Source: Albula goreensis (taxonomy: Eukaryota > Chordata > Actinopteri > Albuliformes > Albulidae). From it: a DNA stretch of 64,000 nt. The position numbers and the translations under genes were made by a program. Under the pieces are notes generated by a model that was not told the origin of the DNA, searched no databases, and saw nothing but the letters and a program-made list of their open reading frames with translations. Shown piece by piece: positions 59,396-64,000 of the stretch. The stretch lies in contig CM040752.1 of the NCBI GenBank assembly GCA_022829145.1, forward strand, positions 35,751,086 through 35,815,085, read 5' to 3'. Positions within the stretch are counted from its first letter, which is position 1, and the number at the start of each line of letters is the position of its first letter.

Positions 59396-61078
59396 TGTTG
59401 CCAGGTCCACGTTACTATGGCAACGGTTGGCTCAGCCTTGCCTGGGAAACACAAGGGTTAAATCGTCAGACTCATCAGTCTCCAGCTCTCCTTTCAACGT
59501 GTGAATCAGAGAAAGTCACAGAATTGGCTGCTCCTTGCTGAGCCAGTCATCACATACAATCCATCAGTTACATGAGCAAGAGAACACACAGCTACAGAAC
59601 TCAGCCCCTACAGGTTTACCATGAACCAACAGCGAATCGGAATTTCATCCTTATACATGGCAATAATAGTAATTAAATGGCACTCTCGGTCATGAACACT
59701 AACCCACAGGCAGGTTTCCATGAGTTAGATGACTTTCCCCAAACTTCCAGCAGAATTGTGCAAAGGAGAGCACACCTTAAATGCTTATACACCAGCTGTT
59801 CACTACATGAGTATTTTCCAGTATTTTCCATCATACTCGTATATACTTTTATGGTCACTTCATAGTCTGAATGTTTCACACACATACAAACATGTATCCC
59901 CAGCCCAGTGAAAATCATTTCACCACAAAATAGCACAAGATCATTTTTGGAAATGGTGTCTGCCATGTCTCTGTATTTCTATTTGTAACATGTATTCAGT
60001 GCAGTCACTACACTGAGCCACACCAATCGCCAATTCAATAAATAAATCAGGTTTTTAATGTATTTCAGGACAGAACAGGTTTTCACTCAGTGTTTCAAGT
60101 GAAAAGGGGATCACAGGAAAAAACCCAGAAAAAACATCTCAGTGTATGCAAACACATCAGGGGAGTGACACAGGCCTGCACTGGGGGCGCGGGGTGTCCT
60201 GTGACGGCCGGTGGTTCAGAGGGCAGCGGGGCCATCAGGCCGTTAAGCGGGACGGACCCTCCGGAGCTGGCATCTGCCCCGCATTCTCTGGGCACGGCAT
60301 CACTGTAAAATAATTACAGAGCATTAATGGGTGCCCTCTGCCGCTTTTATTAGTCTCAGAGGGCACGGCTCTTTATTAAAGGGGCCTGTAACCGGATCCT
60401 CCCAGCAAAGACCAGCTACATGTCATCAAAGCGCAGCGAAGGTCCACTGCACCCCCACCCCACCGCCCCGCCCCCGCCCCGCGCTGGGGATTAAAAATAG
60501 GCAGCTAGGCATCTGAAGCTTGCTCCCGATTCGCCACGGTACCTGATGGATATCTTTGTTTGACAGCGCTTTCATTCCGACATGGCTGGGGAGATGAGAG
60601 CAGGTCACCGGGGGGGGGGGGCAGGGGGAGGGAGCGGGGAGGAAGGGGGGTGGATACCTGGCAGGTTAGCGAAAAGGCCAAACGGGGACAAGAGGAGAGT
60701 TCGCAGGATGGACGTTCCACCGGTGATTTGCAGCGTACGTGACAGGCGGATGGACGAGGTGGAGATGGTCGGGCTATTGATGGAAACCATCTCGACATCA
60801 CGGCCTCTCCCTGGATTTATTAACTTACCGCCACTGCCAAACGCGCTTTTCCCAGCTCTTTCAGAAATGAAATATATTCATGCAAAATACATGACATGTA
60901 TAAAATGCATTTTTTAAGATAAAAATAACTACTGTAAAACATTATAATGAGCAAATAACCAATGTACAAATAATTTCATTTTTCAGATCCAAAAAAGAGC
61001 TGAGAAATGTATTTCTGTATTTCCCAGAAAAAGTCCTAAAGTGCACAGTGTGTTGCAGTATACACATTCCATTCCATA

Positions 61079-61406
61079 TACAGGGGGTCCTCGCTTTACG
61101 AACGAGTTCTGTTCCTACGACGGGTCGTAAGCTGATTTTCAACGTAAGTCGGAATTTATACCTAAATTATACCTAAATGAACACCTTAAGTCACTCACAC
61201 TGTACACACAACACATGAAGGACATATAAAATACAGTAACTAAATGACAAAAAAAGAGAGAACAATTTCTTACCTTTATTTCTGTGGTCTTATTTACGAA
61301 CCAAACCACTTAGGTCGAAACTAGGTGCTTTAAGTAATGTATGGGAGTGCATCGTAACCACGAAACGACGTAACTTGAGACTGTCGTAATCCGAGGACCT
61401 CCTGTG
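61079..61406. mobile_element. Tigger-type MITE with TA target site
   Basis: The left end CAGGGGGTCCTCGCTTTACG and the right end (reverse complement CAGGAGGTCCTCGGATTACG) are inverted terminal repeats. TA lies on both sides (61077-61078 and 61407-61408). The GGTCCTCGNNTTACGA ends and the interior GACGGGTCGTAAGCTG are characteristic of Tigger/pogo non-autonomous elements. It is 328 bp with no transposase. Confidence 0.85.
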
Positions 61407-63169
61407 TATTCAATTTTTCCAGAGCCGCTAAATAAATGTGAATAAGGCCAGTTCCATTTCAATGAGCTCAATTAACTTTTATGAACTGAAATTCATTAAT
61501 TGACAAAGTCTCAGAAAACATTCTTGGAAATTTTTTTCAATTCATGAAATGAACTTAACGAAAAGTCCTAAACTGAAATGAGAAATACCGGTGACTTCAG
61601 TAACAGTCGGCCAGTAAGGCTTTGGCCCTTATTGATGAGACAGCTGCAGGGGATTTCTGATCAGTGAGGTCATAATAAAGGGACGCACTGACAGTGGCAT
61701 CTGACCTCAGAAAAATTGCCTAGCAACAATGCTAACAGCGCTACAAACGGACCAGTTGGCATGATTTGTGGAGCGGTATCAAACCCTCCATCACCCCCCC
61801 ACCCCACCTATCAACACCCCCATTTCACTGCCGAAATGGAGCAGACTGTAGATAAATCTTTGGTGATTGCCGTTAAAAAGCCAGTTTCTGATTGGCTAAT
61901 AAAGGTGAGTGATGTTTTAAGGTAGTTTTTTTTAATGCTAACTGACGGTTTCTGATGGTTTTTTAAATGTGAATGAAGTTTTAATTTCCCTCTATTTCCT
62001 ACAGGCACACAGCACGTTTCGATTGCTCAACTTACTGCACTCCAACTCCCCCCTCCCAGCCCACCCACCCCCCCCTCTGCTCCTCACTCATTCTGAAAGC
62101 TGTTGAGAGAAAATAAGAAGGGGGGAAAAAAAACTGTTGAAGAATGTTTGCTTTTTAATGTTTTCAAATCGCTCCCCAGTGAGGCCATTTCAAATGTGCA
62201 AAAAGTGTTGAAAATTATGAATGGTTCCCGTGGAAATCATCCCCCCACCACCACCACCCAAATCCCCCCTCCTCTCCTTATTTTCTTGGCCCTTGCGAGC
62301 CTCTATCGACAGTAATCAAGATTTATGGGGGCTGTCTTGTGTCCGGGCCGTACCGCGCGTCAGCGCACTCGATTTGGGCCAAGTGACATCAGCGGCTCTT
62401 ACTGGGAGAAAGTGCAGCGCGATCCACGACCTCCCGCTGAGCTCCTGCACGCTAAGGCTAGCCTCCCTGGATTTACCACACAAAAGAAGGGCCATTAGCG
62501 TGGGTGCTAATCTTATTAATAACGCCATGTCTGTGCCAAGGCAGACATTTTTAGCGGTTTTAAACAGCAAGGTCATTACTCAGGTCATCGCTGGATGATA
62601 TCCCACAATGCCTTGCACTATCCGCAAGGTTTGACTGTAGGATTTTTTTTTTCTTTTTGGCAATTATCCAGCGTTTATGCTATCTCTCTACCAAATGGAT
62701 GTGTATTTGTTATTCTCATGACGCTATTAACATTTACAAAAGAATGATGCGGAAGCACACAGACAAAGTGCAGTGTGGTCGCCATGTTATGGTTGTCCTC
62801 ATTTGGATTTGGAACACCTATGTCACATTCACTTGCAGAGGGCACACTCTGTTTCATGAGACTGCTTGGTGAACCACGCCAAACCTGACAGAACAAGCAA
62901 ACAGCTCTCATACTCTCACTAAGACACCCTCCAAATTCCCTGACTGCTTGGTTATTTATTTATTGATTTTGATTCTCCCACTGACTCAAGAGGACAACAT
63001 GCCGATGCGATGTGTCCACTGCGATTCACATGCTGATCTTTTCCGCACTGTAGATGTGCCTCTACTACATGACCCTACAGAAAAATACCGCAGGAGAGAA
63101 TGGCCAGATGAGCCACAGGTCCATTTCACTCCATGGTGGAACGTGATGGATGTCAAATCCAGAGAGGAC

Positions 63170-63171
<2 letters not shown>

Positions 63172-63206
<35 letters not shown>
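63172..63206. repeat. (GT)n microsatellite
   Basis: GT run of about 35 bp continuing as an imperfect GT/TTT tract. Confidence 0.95.
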
Positions 63207-63210
<4 letters not shown>

Positions 63211-64000
63211 TGTGTTTTTGGTGTGCTACAGAGCTTAACTGAAGTTAGTTATTGGCGACACCACCTGGTTTCCAAGGCCTAAATTGGCTGCTGATACACA
63301 CACCTCGGCCCCCCAGAACTCGAGCTGTGCACCCCAAGACTTAATCCTTTCCCCAATGATTGGTTAATGGGAATGTTTGAGCAGTGGGGGGGGCACTGGG
63401 GTGGAATGGGAGCTTGAGGCTGCAGGATCAGTAAGACAAGGCCAGGCAAGTGAGACACACCCTGACCGTGGGGGGGGGGGTCAGGGGATGGAGGCAGAGA
63501 CCTGTCCCCCCCACCCCACCAAACACAGTTGAGGTACATCCCAAAGGTGGGGGGGTCAGGTTACTGAGTGGCCTGGCGGGCATGTTTATCAGAAGGCCTG
63601 ATCTTAATCTGCAGCAGGAAAGAGCCCCCCAACCCCCACCCCCAACACCCCCAACGACCCCCCCACCACAATTCATCTTCATTATGAGACTGACTGCCCC
63701 TGCATTTCTGCAGCTCAGGGAAGCTTGAACGGGGCCAAAACAAGCCAGCCAGCCAGCCAGCCGTGGGGGCGCGCGGGGAGGGTTACAGGGGCCACCCCTG
63801 ACTCTGCCTGCCTGGGCCGGGTGTGTTTGGGTGGGCAGCCGGGCAGGCTGGCTGGGTGGATCTGTGGATCTGTGGATCTGTGGATGGCCAGGGGTGGGTG
63901 GACACACTGTTCAGCGCACACGCTCTTGGCGGTGGGGGGAGATGAAGGCGTCTCTCGGATGGGGCTCTGCCATGACCGGTATCCCCCCGGTCGTGGGCAG

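Larger units (their letters stand above)
58096..64000. other. Downstream noncoding DNA
   Basis: About 5.9 kb without a supported gene on either strand. st7l, which adjoins WNT2B in mammals, is not recognisable here. It contains a tRNA-like SINE head, a Tigger-type MITE, a (GT)n tract, C/G-rich low-complexity at 63450-63670, a (CAGC)n run at 63745-63762 and a GGATCTGT run at 63859-63885. The stretches 60280-60400 and 62290-62600 look like conserved-noncoding candidates. Confidence 0.5.

Noticed and set aside
57170..63907. Possible 3' exons of a convergent neighbour such as st7l on the minus strand
   Set aside because: No minus-strand frame here shows recognisable ST7-like sequence or consistent splice sites.

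Overview
The window is vertebrate genomic DNA, most likely from a ray-finned fish. It has one spliced gene with long introns, abundant (GT)n and other microsatellites, tRNA-derived SINE pieces with the fish L2-type tail, and short non-autonomous DNA transposons of hAT and pogo/Tigger type. I cannot name the species from the sequence.

The only protein-coding gene I can support is a Wnt ligand on the + strand: five coding exons from 33942 to 56652. All four introns are bounded by GT...AG with phases 2, 1, 0 and 1. The spliced reading frame is 1191 nt including the stop, giving 396 residues. Residues typical of WNT2B rather than WNT2 (the segment after the signal region, NNRCGRT before intron 3, and the C-terminal AEWADQT) make this wnt2b. 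Whether it is a teleost wnt2ba or wnt2bb copy is not resolved. The protein is a secreted, lipid-modified Frizzled ligand. The frame, the key cysteines and the acylation serine are intact.

Region by region: 1-33.1 kb is upstream noncoding DNA with several tandem arrays, including a G-rich 21-bp array of about 1 kb at 21.1-22.2 kb, and a few SINE or MITE remnants. A CpG-rich stretch with an adjacent T-box-like site at 33.1-33.3 kb is the best promoter candidate. Intron 1 (9.1 kb) holds a 31-bp array, a MITE and several smaller arrays. Intron 2 (6.7 kb) is nearly half minisatellite: two arrays of about 1.58 kb each, the first starting about 15 nt after the exon 2 donor. Introns 3 and 4 carry two clean MITEs, an L2/SINE tail just upstream of exon 4, and a tandemly amplified SINE head just after exon 4. 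The 3' UTR is followed by about 6 kb of noncoding DNA with a Tigger-type MITE and stretches that look like conserved noncoding elements.

I found no new protein system. The most unusual features are the large minisatellites inside the Wnt gene (pyrimidine-rich on the sense strand, with splice-signal-like units), the G-quadruplex-capable array upstream, and three small arrays apparently seeded from transposon ends.
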